DNA from: Erythrophleum ivorense
Lineage: Eukaryota; Streptophyta; Magnoliopsida; Fabales; Fabaceae
NCBI GenBank assembly: GCA_026724425.1
Contig: JAIUCV010000282.1
Span: 62,001-126,000, forward strand
Direction of reading: 5' to 3'
Length of the DNA: 64,000 nucleotides
In this document: positions 46,658-57,481 of the stretch, piece by piece
Position numbering within the stretch: the stretch's first letter is position 1
How the letters are laid out: each line of letters starts with the position of its first letter
Made by a program: the position numbers and the translations under genes
The notes under the pieces: model-generated
Seen by the model: only the letters and a program-made list of their open reading frames with translations
The model's database searches: none
Told to the model about the DNA's origin: nothing

Positions 46658-49060
46658 TGATAAGCATAATTTAAATATATTTTATTCTCCTTATCTCAAG
46701 CATTTTAATGTCTAAATATGGCTTTAGGGGTTCAATTATATAATATTTTATTTTAATAGCCATTTATGCACTCAAGGAATTAATTGGCAATATTATTGAG
46801 TTTTAATGCATGAAATTCTTTTAAATAATTTTGTGGATAATTCTATTGAATATTTTCTATTCTTTTGTGCAGAATTTTTGATAGGCAAATAGCTTGAATG
46901 AGAATTTGGATTAAATAAGAGAAATGAATGATTAAAGTAGCATACTTGAGCAAGCCTTCACTCAACATCAACACACATGCATGAAGGAGCTCAGCTGAGG
47001 CAGCTTACGTGTTAAAATAAGAAGCAGATGCATGTATGCAAAATCTTTATGTGGAAGCCACGGGCTACAGCAAATACAAGAAGCCATGAAGAAGAAGCTA
47101 TGGGTTCTTAAAGTTGTGAGCTAACACGAGCAAGGAGCTGTAGAATGAAGCAAGAATAAATAGAGAAGAAGACGTGGAAGCACAGCAGCCAACATGGAGA
47201 AAAGCAATTGGAGAAGCAAACTCGAGCTCTGGTTCTACGTGGCTGGAACAAAGAAGAGACAACGAGCTACATAAAGGGAGCTAGAGGAGCAGTAGGTCAG
47301 GCCGAAAGGACTGGAAGAGTCTTCTTCATGTTCGTGGGAGCTGAGAGTGAGGTAGGCAGCTGGATGAGGAGTGAATCAACGCTGTAATATTGGCTGTTAG
47401 GTTGAATATTCTTCTCGGTCTGGGAGAGAGGAGTGACGCCGAAGGAGAAGTGGAGGGCTGCTGCTTCTTTTATCTTCTGGACTGCATCGAGAGACAGATG
47501 CTAGACTGGGCAGAGGGGTGAGACGCAGAAGAAGTGACGCTGAAAGGGAGCTAGGCTGGATGCATGAGCTGAGATGAAGTTAAGAGAACAAACATGCCAA
47601 AGAAGCCTCTATTTTCGAGTTTCTAGTTTAAGAAAGAGGAAGCAACATGTGATATGAAAAGAAGGCTTGAGCCGAACGTGAAGAAATGAAGGAAGAATAT
47701 GAGCAAAACAGAGGAGAAGAATTTCAAGCTTGTGAAGAGAAGAAGTAACGTGATGAGCAGAAGAGGCTGCCACATGCACACATTCATTCGAACGTGGAAG
47801 AACCAAGCGTAGGAAGAAGCAACTCCAGAACAAGAAGAAGCTACGTTTGGATTCAAAGTAAGCATCAGAGAAGAGCCTGGGCTGGAAATCACGTGGAAAG
47901 CATGCAAAGTTGACGGCCCACACTTATTCATGCAAAAAAGGAAAAAAAATGCCACGGGCAATTGGGCAAAAGATGAGCACGTGAATGATTAATGGGGCAC
48001 GTGAAAGGGAGCATATTCCAATCATCTCTGACCCTACAATCGATTATTTAGCCCTGGGTATTCATTCATTTAGAGGAGACACCGTTTTCTATATTCCACA
48101 TTCACGCCGTATTCCATTCGCGGCAGTCCACCCTTCGTCCAACAGCAATCCACCACGCCATCTCCTCCATTCTCCATTCCTTCCATTCAAATGAAGCTTT
48201 AATATCCATCTGTGGCTAGCTAGGAGGAAGATCCTTGGAGAAGCTTGAATCCATTGATTAGAAAAAGAATTTTGGCTAAGATTCTCATCTCTTTCTACAC
48301 TTTTCTCTATCTTGTATTTTCTTGGTTAAGATTGTATTAGATTGGAGAATTGTATTGTTTATAATCAGTGGCTGGTTAGACATTTATTAAGAGATTGTAA
48401 TTGTTTGATTAATTGATTGAATCAAGTTTTGAATTGTTCATTTTCCTCTAATTTCCATGTGTACCTCGAAGGTGTTCGATGAAATACATGGATGAAATTA
48501 TGTGCTTGAATGTTAAATTTGAGAATTTCTTAGTGTTTAGTTGGTTAATTAAACATCTTGGGATGATGATTCAGAGGTTAATTAATTAGTTAATCAATCA
48601 AATTAGATGTTCATTGATCTTAAAATCAAGAATTAATAATTTAATGCAGGATTGAGGTCTTAATTCAACATTAGATCATTAATCTCTTGAATCTTGAGTG
48701 GTAACCCAAGATAATTTGTTATGAACACAATTAGGGACTCTTAGACCAGAATTAATCATAATTGGAATAGGATAAGGATAGTGGATACCAAGGGACGAAT
48801 CCAAAGCTAGTCGCAAGACCATCATCCACCCATAATTCATCCAATTAGGTAGAATTTAGGAAATTTATTTTAATTTCATTTTACTTAGTTAATTAGATCA
48901 AAAACCCCCCATAGTTTAGAATTTTTTAGAGTCTTTTAACACTTAAAAAACTCAATTGAACACTAAACTCCAATTCCAAGGGAGATGACCTAGGTTGTGC
49001 CACTAACTGCATATTTTATCAACCTAGTTTTATTTTGAGGGTTGCGCGATGAGCCACTCA
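46658..49060 (+). repeat. 3' LTR of the LARD-like element
   Basis: 2403 bp, TGATAAGCATAATTTA to GAGCCACTCA, nearly identical to 37484-39890. Differences seen include a missing ATTGGGG-type segment near 47907 and many single transitions. Confidence 0.9.
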
Positions 49061-52000
49061 GTACCAATGCATCAAGGTAACATCAAATGGCATGTCTCAT
49101 AATACAAGCATATACACAAGCATACAATGACTATATACATCCAAAAATGCAACAAGAAAGAGTGGAGAGCTACCTTACTAGCCAACATAAGCCTTCTCTT
49201 TCGATTTCTCTTCTCCCTTCTTGATTTCACAATCACAACTAGATGGAGCTGCTTCTCTTAAGCCTAGACACAACAAATAATATAGAATTACTCTCTTATA
49301 ACTCAACAATTACTCACAAAGCTAAGGGGTTCTTCATCATAACAAACCCTATAAAGTATGTAAGAAACTAGGGGTTCTTCTTCTAGAATTTCACTAACTC
49401 TCCTTATGGGTCTTTTATATTTCTCAACTTCTCACACTCTAATTCAAGGATTCTTGCTTGCTCTAGGTTAAACTTCCTTCTTCTCTCAAGCTCTCAAGTT
49501 GATAGAACCAACTTACTCAAGGAAAGCAAAAAGAAGAAGTAAGATACATAAGTATTTACCTTGAGTTTTAGCTTCTTTCAAGAGTGATTCTCTTTTTTCT
49601 TCACTTTCTTTTTTATTCTCCACTCTCCCTTTTCTGAACCAAGCTCAAGATAAAACTATGTCAACAACCAAAATCATAGAAAGAGAGGACAAAGAGAGAA
49701 GAATAAAATTCTAAGAAAAAAAGCTATAAAAATCTCAAGTTTGCTTACCTTTTTCTTGTTCTTCCTTCCTTCTCCTGGTCTCTCTCTCTCTAGCCCTTTT
49801 CTCTGTTTTGAACGAAGCTTAGGTCGATTAGAAGAAAAGGAGAGGATCTGGACTCTTTAAAAAGTAAAATTCTCTTTTTTTACGCTTTTCCAGACTAACC
49901 CTTGCTATAGCGAAGAATAACCCTCGCTACAGCAAGCACATATAAGTCCTAGACCCTTGTTCTCACTACGGGGTGCGCTATTGTAAGAAACCTCCTAGTT
50001 TTTGTATAAGATGCCCGAACTCGCTATAGCTAAAAGTATTTTCGCTATAGCAAACAGGCACATTCGATATAGCTAGGCCATTTCTTGCTATAGCTAGCAG
50101 ACTTAAAAAAATTTCAGGATTTCAGAAATTTTAGCATTTTTTTTTTGTTATTACACTTAGGCCAAGGAAGTCTAGCTCCATCTCATTGTGAGTGTATGGC
50201 CAAGAAAGGGAAGGTGTAGCAAGTGAAGCTTGACAATTCCCTAAGGTAACTCTCCACCTTTCTCTTGTTGCATTTCTTATTGCATATGGGTCATTGTGTG
50301 CTTATGTGTATATTTATATTTTCAAGACATAGCACTTGATGCTATGTTGTTATTTTGGTACCAATATGTCTTCTTGAATGTCTTTGAATTGTGGAAATGG
50401 CTCATAAGGGTGAAGTAGTGTCAAAAGTCCCTTAATATAGGTGAGAAGATACCAAAAGTCTCGTGGCATAGGTGAGACAAAGCCAAAAAGTCCCTTAGAT
50501 GGGTGAGGCTAAGTCAAAAGTCCCTAAACCAAGAGTGAGGCAAATCCAAAAGTCCTAGAAATAAGGTGAGGCCAAACCAAAAGTTCCTAGAGCTCATTCT
50601 TATACTTGACATGAATTTGTGGCATTAAAATGTGAAAATTGAATGCTTCATAAATTGATTAGTTGCATACTTGTACCCTTGACATGTTGTATGCCTTAAA
50701 AATGTGCTTAAATAAGTGTATGAGCTATTGAGATTCAATGAATCTCATCCCCTCCTTCCTCTTATCTTATATGGCCTAAGTGGAGTTCAAGATCTAAAGG
50801 ATGGAAGCCAATGAGCTTAAATATCTATCTTTTTGGCAAATCTTGCTATTTTTTATGTACTAAAATGTCAAAGTATATATGTACATGTTATTTTTGAGCT
50901 ATGAAACCTTGAACAAGTGTAAAACTATGTAATGATAGTGTATGTATCAAGAATGGAGTTAAATGAATAGAAATGTGCAATTTGACTACTTGAGAGCCCA
51001 CTTGTGCATGTATGTTTATGGATGTGTCATGATGAATTTGAGTTGTATGATGGTTCAGGCCTTATGAAAGACTTATTTATGTTGTATTCATGCTTCCTAA
51101 GTTGGTCAAATGGATCATTTGGACCAAATTTGCCTCCTCTTTGGAGCCAAAAGTGCCATAATCTTGAGTTATGGAAAAGTCTAACCAAATGACCTTTTCT
51201 TGATTTGAAATTTGACATGCAATTAGATTTTTCCTAGAGCTTTTTGGAAAGCCAAATACCAGGTCATTTGGAGCTCTATGGAATTTTTTATGATTTTTCA
51301 AAGTCAGTATCAGAAATTTGGATTTGCAAAAATACTGTTCATTTGGTCAGTTATAATTTTATGCCATCCAAGGGGCAAACATGGTCCAGTGGCTATGAAA
51401 TTTGGTAGACATAAACTAAACATTCACAGTGACTTGTAGCAATTAAAATCACCTCATTTGGAGGTCTGAGCTAGGAGTTATGAATTTTTGAAATTCTGGA
51501 ACGGTATTAGTAGTGCAGCACGACCTTACTCACTGTTCCATTGAATTACAGTGGCTAGACGTGTTTGTTTTGGTCTGAATTTATTTTTACCATAAAGATA
51601 ACATCCATAGCTTTCCAGATTGGTATCATTTGCATAGATTGAAATTTTGTGAAATTAATTAGATATTTTTTAAATTTATAGCAGAAAGTTGTGACAGTAT
51701 TAGTGGCCAGCCAGACCTCTGCATTCTTTCGAATATCAAACATCTTCTATGTTGTGTTTCATACCCTGGACATATTTTTAACATAAATTAGACATCTGTA
51801 TCTTTCCAGAATGTCATAGTATGCTTGATTTCGATTTTTCTACAATTAATTACAAATTTTCAAAATTGATGCATAGAATTTGCATATTGAACTCGAGGCT
51901 GAACCATTAATAATTATGTATGCTTGATGTAAGCTCAAGTTTTTGGCAATGTTTTGAGATGGTTTTAAGTTTTATTGGTGTAATTAAATTTGAGAATGAT

Positions 52001-52153
52001 ATAAGAAAGTCTCTAAAGCCCATGGAGCCAAAACTAAGAAATTATGAATGACGTAACACAATTAAATTGTATTATTTCTTTGCTTTCTTGGAAAAATCCA
52101 TGTATGAGACTTGGGTATGTAAAGATGCTAGTTAAGATAGCTATGGTATTACA

Positions 52154-53293
52154 TCGTCTGGTCATAGAAACTGTTGGTCTCATACCTCAACACACCACAA
52201 AGCATACCATATCATTTTTCCAAGCTCAATATGGATTTTACCATCTACATATCAACCTTATGAGAGGATGAATTTTTCACCTTTGGATTACTTTAAAATC
52301 TTTGTGGATGATAGTAAAAAATTAACTGACTCAGATCTTGAATAATTCTAACGGTGGGAGAGCTCAATCTTCATTGCATGCCTTTTCAAAATTAGTGAAA
52401 AAAATTCTTATGTAGATTGAGGGATATATTATTTTGTTGGTCTTTGTAGTTTAAAATTTTATGAATGAGTCTTTATAATTGTAAAAACTTTTAATTTAAT
52501 TCTGGTCATTAAATTTTTGTTAATATGCTATAAAATTTTGCTCACGTTGTCAATTATGTTATCTTGGTACTTTGAATAGTTATGATTCACACTAACAATA
52601 TTGATAAGTAGATGATGGAGTGAAATTTACTCATTTAAGTGGCATATAATGTGATTATGTAAGTTAAGTGAGTTAATATGAATCATATATTTAAAATGCT
52701 TAGATATATCATATTTAGTCATGCCAATAGAATTTGTCTATGTATTAATGGAGTTTTAATAATATAGTAAATTAAAAATTTTAAATCTTGTACAATAAGT
52801 CATTATCTTTATATGAAAATATTTGTAATGCTCAAAAATATATTATGTGACAATTATAAATGCTGATGAATCACTTTAAGAAATTAAGAGATTTATTTTA
52901 AATATCCAATGAGTATTCTAAATATTAGGTTATATATGATTTATTTTAGTAATAAAATATTTTAACTTTTATTAATATGTGTTTATTATTATTTATTATA
53001 CTAAATTTTTAATATTAATATATATATTTAATTATTACCGATTCGACCACGGTCAAACCAATAAACCTTGAACCATTGTCATTAATAGTTTAATGAACGG
53101 TCCAATTTTAAAAATATTGATGTATACTGTAATTATAATAACATATATTCTATCAAAAATATCTGAAGTTTATTCTCTTCTTCGTTTTCACTCTTTAATT
53201 AAACAATGTACACCACAAAAACTAATATCATAAATCTTATCAAAAGAAATATTTAAATAATGTCGTAATAAATATCTTTTCTCTACGCTCTAC
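52154..53293. other. Remainder of CRK intron 1
   Basis: This is AT-rich sequence between the outer LTR and the exon-1 donor. In the absence of the insertion, intron 1 would be about 1.16 kb including the 23 bp at 26384-26406. Near 53040-53095 there is 'ttcgaccacggtcaaacc..' of a type often seen in repeats. No exon or RNA gene was identified. Confidence 0.5.
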
Positions 53294-53696
53294 CAACGTC
53301 AAACTGGAACTTGTGGGAGTTGTACCTGAGGAAGCAGCTGTCGTAGATGACACGGGCATCGTTGGCGGATCAGTCGCGGATTTGTGCGGCAGCGATGTCG
53401 AAGCAAGCGACACAGTCGGTGATGGAGAGGTAGTTTCTGCACTGAAAAAGAGCGCAAACGGGGCTGTCTCCATTGGTTTCCTGCGCCGTGGCGAAGTGCT
53501 TGTTTTGGTTGCTGACCTGCCCTCTAAGGTCTCGAAACGCTGCGTTTAGGTTGTCATTGAAGATGGACAAGTTGGAGCTGTTGTATATGTTGCACCCATG
53601 GTCAAGACGGGTCTGTAGGTCCGAAACGACGCCGTTAAGGATCCACCATGACCAGAATATGAAGGTAATGAAGGGCCGAAGATTACGTTGAAGCAT
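53294..53696 (-). pseudogene. CRK pseudogene exon 1 (signal peptide and first Gnk2/DUF26 domain)
   Basis: The start at 53696 is chosen because MLQRNLRPFITFIFWSWWIL has a charged start and hydrophobic core, a signal peptide. The frame is also open upstream to 53783, but that part looks like leader. The Gnk2 domain follows: TRLDHGCNIYNSSNLSIFND, then VCALFQCRNYLSITDCVACF with C-X8-C-X2-C, AAAQIRD, a TGA stop at 53370-53372 where a Cys codon is expected, then SANDARVIYDSCFLRYNSHK. Donor G|GTAGAG at 53294/53293 is in phase 1, matching exon 2. Confidence 0.85.
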
Positions 53697-55327
53697 CTTT
53701 CGTTGAGTTGGTTGGAAATATGTATATCTGTTGGGTTGGGTCTGTATGGAGAGGCTAAAGATGAAGAAGGAAAGGGAGGTCATGAGGGGTCTTTATGGAG
53801 CATGGAGAATAAGAAAGGAGGGGAAGGTGTTTTCATAAGACTACAAGGGAATGAGATTTTACCATTTGATGTGATGACAATCATGGTGGACCAAAAGCAG
53901 AGAGAAATCTACCGCTAAGAAAAAAAAATTACATGGCTATTTTGGTTTCCTAATTAATAATTTATTTAAATTTGATTCTTAAACTTTTAATTTATATCAT
54001 ATTTTTTTCTTAAATTTATTTTATATTTTAAAATGATCTCTTAATTTTTTTAGTATTTGAGAGTGATTTCTAAATTTTTTAAGTGTTTCAAAATCATATT
54101 GGATATAATAAAAAAATTACACATTAAAAATTAAGAAACTAAATTAAAATTAATTAATTCATTAAAGGACACAAATAATAGTTGAGTCAAAATAAATAAG
54201 GAAAGACGAAGTGATGATGGGGAATTAGATATTCTAGCGTCTAACTATGCGTATTTTACACGGTGGCCAAAAACCAATAAAAACAAAACAACATGCGTAT
54301 TTTAGTTAAATATTTATTTTATTTCTCTTCCCCATCCACTAGATTCACATATATTCTATGTCTTTTTCATGAAAAGTTGTCACCATAAATATCATATATA
54401 AATAATTATTAATATTATTGGGTATGTATTCACATAATATACTAAATTGAAAAAGACTAACAAAAACGTGTCTCAGAAAAAACAAAAATATTACCAAAAA
54501 ATTTAGATGACCAAATCACTGAATAATCAAGATATATAGCACATCAATTAGGATTAAACTTAACTATATTTTTTAGATTACAATTGACTTACCTAATAAG
54601 AATACAATAAGTACATTTTTTTAATCACTCATCATCACATAATTAGATTTTTTTAAAAAATATCTTTTATATATCATGTTTAAAGTGGAGGACTTAATAG
54701 TAAATATTCAAAAAAATTTACATAAATTTATCATATTAATTATAGGACATCTCAAATAGTGTTGCGTTTAAAACATTTAAAAAAATTTAAAATTAGTTTT
54801 AAGTATTTTAGTTAATAAGAGTTTATAACAAAATATATATACATGATATGGATATTAATTATTACTTCTTTTATCTTCAAATTTAAATCCTTTTTTAATT
54901 ATCAATGCTAATTTCTAATCATATTAGGAAATAAAAAAAATCATAAATTAAGTATTTTAATATTCCAATTGAGTAGTGTTTATGGTATCTCAACTAATTT
55001 ATCTTCTTAGTTTAATAAAAATTAAATCATCTATGTTGACTAATATTTTTAAATTTAAACTAATTATTAAATTAATAAAAATGTTAGTTCAAGGATCACT
55101 AATTTGATTATGATTGTATCGTGATCAAATTGATAATGATTAAATATATATATATATATATATATTAAAATTTTAATATAATAAATAAAATGCTTGAGGA
55201 GGGATAAAACGTTCCATTCATCTGGAAGGAACATCTATCGACATTCATTCGAGCAATGCTAAGTTGGAAGCAAGACTGATAGGTGGAATCGGTCAAACGA
55301 AAGAAAGCTCCCTCGTCTTTTTACTGT
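53697..55327. other. Upstream of the CRK pseudogene; no gene seen
   Basis: The CRK promoter should lie just above 53696 on the minus strand; I could not place a TATA box with confidence. The rest is AT-rich, with an (AT)n microsatellite at 55143-55165. The plus-strand open frames at 53313-53918 are antisense shadows of exon 1. Confidence 0.45.
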
Positions 55328-55338
55328 GTCCCACATCG
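55328..55338 (+). promoter_or_regulatory. Match to plant snRNA upstream sequence element (USE)
   Basis: GTCCCACATCG is an 11/11 match to RTCCCACATCG, the USE of plant U-snRNA genes. At about 33 bp downstream, the Pol II spacing, there is only a weak 'atttaagtg' instead of TATAAA, and I do not recognise a known snRNA afterwards. It may be a decayed copy or chance. Confidence 0.35.
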
Positions 55339-57270
55339 AACAATACTCACATGAGGAGCTGGGTCTCAATTTAAGTGAATAGAACTAGCTATTGCTCTAA
55401 CACACTTGGAATGGGCCAATTTTTTTGGAAGCAATCCCATGGTCTAGCTAGAGAGTAGTAGATCCTATTAAACTTTTTACTTGCTTGCTTTTGATTTTGT
55501 TGATTTTTTATTAAGTTAATTTTTGACTAGCTTTTATAGTGTTTAATTTTGTGGTTTAAATAGAGTTTTATTTAGGATGATTTGGTTTGGTTAATTATGA
55601 TGTTGCATAAAAAAAATAGAAAATGCAATGAAAATACAACATTCTAGCCATAAAAAGAAGAGCCACATAGAATATAAATAGTTATATGTAGTAAAAATAT
55701 TGCTTTTTAGATACTTACAAGGCTTATGGAAAGTATGCTTTCATTCTGTCCATTATTATCCATCCATTCTGCCTCCCAATAGATATTGCTAGAGGATACA
55801 GATCTCTCAATTTTTCTTTAAAATTGACTTGGTTAATTTAAGAAAAGAAAAAAAGAAAAAACAGACACAACATGTGTAGAAGTAGCATATATTTGCATTA
55901 GAGGTATTCAAAATGGAATCAAATCCATTCTGCCCATTATTCAAAAATTACATCAAAATTGATTTTTTTACGTGTTAAAATTTATTTAATCGGTTTTGTT
56001 TGATTAATCAATTTGTGATTACCTGCTTATTATTTATTTAGAATTCACATGAATTAGTTATTAAATATTTAGGTCTAAATTTCAAAAATATATCATTAAT
56101 TAAATAATTTTATATTTTGTTGATAGTACAAATACAAACATACACACATATACATATTTACAAAAAAATCAAATTATTTTTAAAAAAATAAGAATAACAT
56201 GAATTAAACCAAACCAAACCAATAAAAAAGGCATCCCGTCTCTTTGACGTCGACATCATTTTTAATCAACATCTAAGTCCTCCATTGACGTTTATTGATT
56301 GAGTGGTCCAGCATCTGCATTTGTTTTACATTATTTGGTACTTAGTGCTGCAGAGAATCGAACAAAAAATTTCTTATAATATTTATATTGATTATCCATG
56401 AATATATCAATATTCAACAATTTATAAATATTATTTATCAAAAAATTATGAATATTAATATTTGACATAAATAATTTATGGAACAATTTAAGTTTTACAG
56501 ATATTTTTATTATACCCAAAAAGTTATTTAAGTTAAGAAAAATATAATATGTAATAATATGTCACTTAATTTTAACATGCAATTAATTTTTTGAAGAAAA
56601 TTTTAAAAATAAAATTCTTGCTCTTAAAAGGAAAAAATACAAAGTTTTAAGTCCGATAATGCTTCCATTGTAAATTGTAAAACATATAAAAGAAAAAATA
56701 TATTCATTTTTTATATACCACTAATCTAAAAATTTGATAATTTTTATAAAATTTATTTATTTTATCAATAATACGGATATTAAATGGTGCTATTGTGATT
56801 TTTTTTTCTTGTTTAAAGAGAAATGAGCAAAATTAAATTTAGACATGCCATTTTTAATCATTTTGATTGCTAATTTGATGTATATACAGATCAAATTGTA
56901 TAAAAGTGAAACCAATTTCGTAATCAAATTATTTTAATAAATAACTAAAGTAAAAAATTATTTTTACAAACAAATTAAATTACAATTCATATATTATTTT
57001 CGTAATGCATATTCTCCTTTTGACACAAGTGGTTTTCTAGTAATGCAATCTATCTTTTTCAACTCTAAAATTTGATTATCATTCCTTAGACTTACAAATA
57101 TGTGAGACTTAATCCTTCCCCAAACAAATCTGTCCAAAAACTTAATTGAGGGATTTGAATATTTAAATTTTACAGAAAATCGAACTAATTTAAATTTAGG
57201 ACAAAGAAGTTTGAGAGCACACCTTATTTTATACCTTCTATCTTTGCACACAACAACAACAAAAAGAAAA
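55339..57270. other. Intergenic; no gene seen
   Basis: Very AT-rich sequence. The minus-strand frames at 56331-56519 and 56994-57305 have no recognisable domain and compositions expected of AT-rich noise. Confidence 0.45.
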
Positions 57271-57481
57271 GAAAAAGGGTTTATTATTAAAAAAAAAAGG
57301 AGCATTTTTAGTTGCTATTGCAAAACTCGTGAAAAGGGTTTTTTATTAAAAAAAAAAAGGATTTAGAGCATGTTGCAAAACTCGTGAAAAATTTATAAAC
57401 TATGCCAAAGTTCGTGAGAAATTTTACAAGAAGTTCTTGTTACACAAATTCTGCAAGAAAAACCTTGATGTTTTGTAGTGT
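57271..57481. mobile_element. Possible terminus of a CACTA-like DNA transposon
   Basis: The segment ends GATGTTTTGTAGTG (reverse complement CACTACAAAACATC), like the CACTACAA ends of En/Spm elements. Just inside are imperfect direct and inverted copies of 'gcaaaactcgtgaaaa' (57320-57335, 57375-57390) and 'caaagttcgtgagaaa', resembling subterminal repeats. A 55-60-bp unit starting 'gaaaaagggttt' is duplicated in tandem. The other end was not found. Confidence 0.35.

Larger units (their letters stand above)
37484..49060 (+). mobile_element. Non-autonomous LARD-like LTR retrotransposon, tRNA-Asp primed
   Basis: LTRs are 37484-39890 and 46658-49060 (TGATAAG...CTCTCA/CACTCA), with perfect TSD GTACC. 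A tRNA-Asp-type primer site follows the 5' LTR and a GTGTGGGGGAATTT polypurine tract precedes the 3' LTR. The interior (39891-46657) shrinks to about 4.1 kb once the solo LTR at 43586-46230 is removed, giving an element of about 8.9 kb. No protease, reverse transcriptase, RNase H or integrase motif was found in either strand. The only coding trace is the unknown frame at 40416-42427, so mobility must have depended on another element's enzymes. The primer-site type is that of Athila-group Ty3/gypsy elements. Confidence 0.9.
28014..50155 (-). mobile_element. Tekay/Del-like chromovirus (Ty3/gypsy) LTR retrotransposon, split by a LARD-like element
   Basis: The element spans a 3' LTR (28014-30957), an internal region (30958-35713) and a 5' LTR (35714-37483 plus 49066-50155), with perfect TSDs CTTAG at 28009-28013 and 50156-50160. 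Domain order on the minus strand is Gag with zinc knuckle, protease, reverse transcriptase, RNase H, integrase, chromodomain: the chromovirus order. Long LTRs (about 2.9 kb), an initiator-Met-type primer site and the integrase sequence style point to the Tekay/Del lineage. All domains carry stops or frameshifts, so it cannot move on its own. Without the 11.6-kb insertion it would be about 10.6 kb. Confidence 0.92.
35714..50155 (-). repeat. 5' LTR of the chromovirus, split at 37483/49066
   Basis: Two pieces, 35714-37483 and 49066-50155 (about 2.86 kb together), match 28014-30957 in order. The left end is TATAACACC (decayed TGTAACACC) and the right end TTATTACA. The break point is duplicated as GTACC (37479-37483 and 49061-49065). 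Confidence 0.9.
26407..52153 (+). repeat. Solo LTR (3.4-kb family) in CRK intron 1, later split by the chromovirus
   Basis: The left piece is 26407-28013 and the right piece 50156/50161-52153, about 3.6 kb together. It starts TGTAACGTC and ends GGTATTACA, with TSDs TCATC (26402-26406) and TCGTC (52154-52158), one mismatch. The two pieces align in order with 12709-16124: U3 up to the 'agtgtgagtttgatg..' region on the left, and 'ggtaactctccacctttctc', the repeat block (50410-50590) and the hairpin TGAGATTCAATGAATCTCA (50729-50747) on the right. It is the first insertion in the nest. Confidence 0.85.
21856..53696 (-). pseudogene. Cysteine-rich receptor-like kinase (CRK, DUF26/Gnk2) pseudogene, eight exons, split by 25.7 kb of retrotransposons
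   Basis: The gene would encode a plasma-membrane receptor kinase: signal peptide, two Gnk2/DUF26 extracellular domains (C-X8-C-X2-C in each), one transmembrane helix, and an intracellular Ser/Thr kinase domain. Exons on the minus strand, by splice sites and similarity: 53294-53696, 26041-26383, 23980-24098, 23667-23794, 23328-23541, 22831-23061, about 22360-22514 and 21856-22086. Phases agree at exon 1/2, 2/3, 4/5 and 5/6. It is disabled by in-frame stops in exons 1, 2 and 7, frameshifts in exons 2, 3, 6 and 7, and a DFG-to-DFV change in the kinase. Intron 1 holds the nested retrotransposon block 26407-52153. It resembles the CRK2/CRK3 subgroup (ELKGPLNYRYKDLKSATKNF region), but I do not assign a symbol. 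Confidence 0.85.

Noticed and set aside
53036..53100. 'ttcgaccacggtcaaacc' inverted-repeat-like segment.
   Set aside because: It resembles sequence often seen in plant repeats, but the arms are very short and no element boundaries could be found.
53313..53918. Plus-strand open frames of 72-78 codons.
   Set aside because: They are antisense to CRK exon 1 and its leader; the minus-strand reading has a signal peptide and Gnk2 cysteine motif.
56994..57305. 103-codon minus-strand frame with a hydrophobic start.
   Set aside because: No recognised motif; its start lies in a T-rich tract next to the CACTA-like end. It could be part of that element but cannot be supported.
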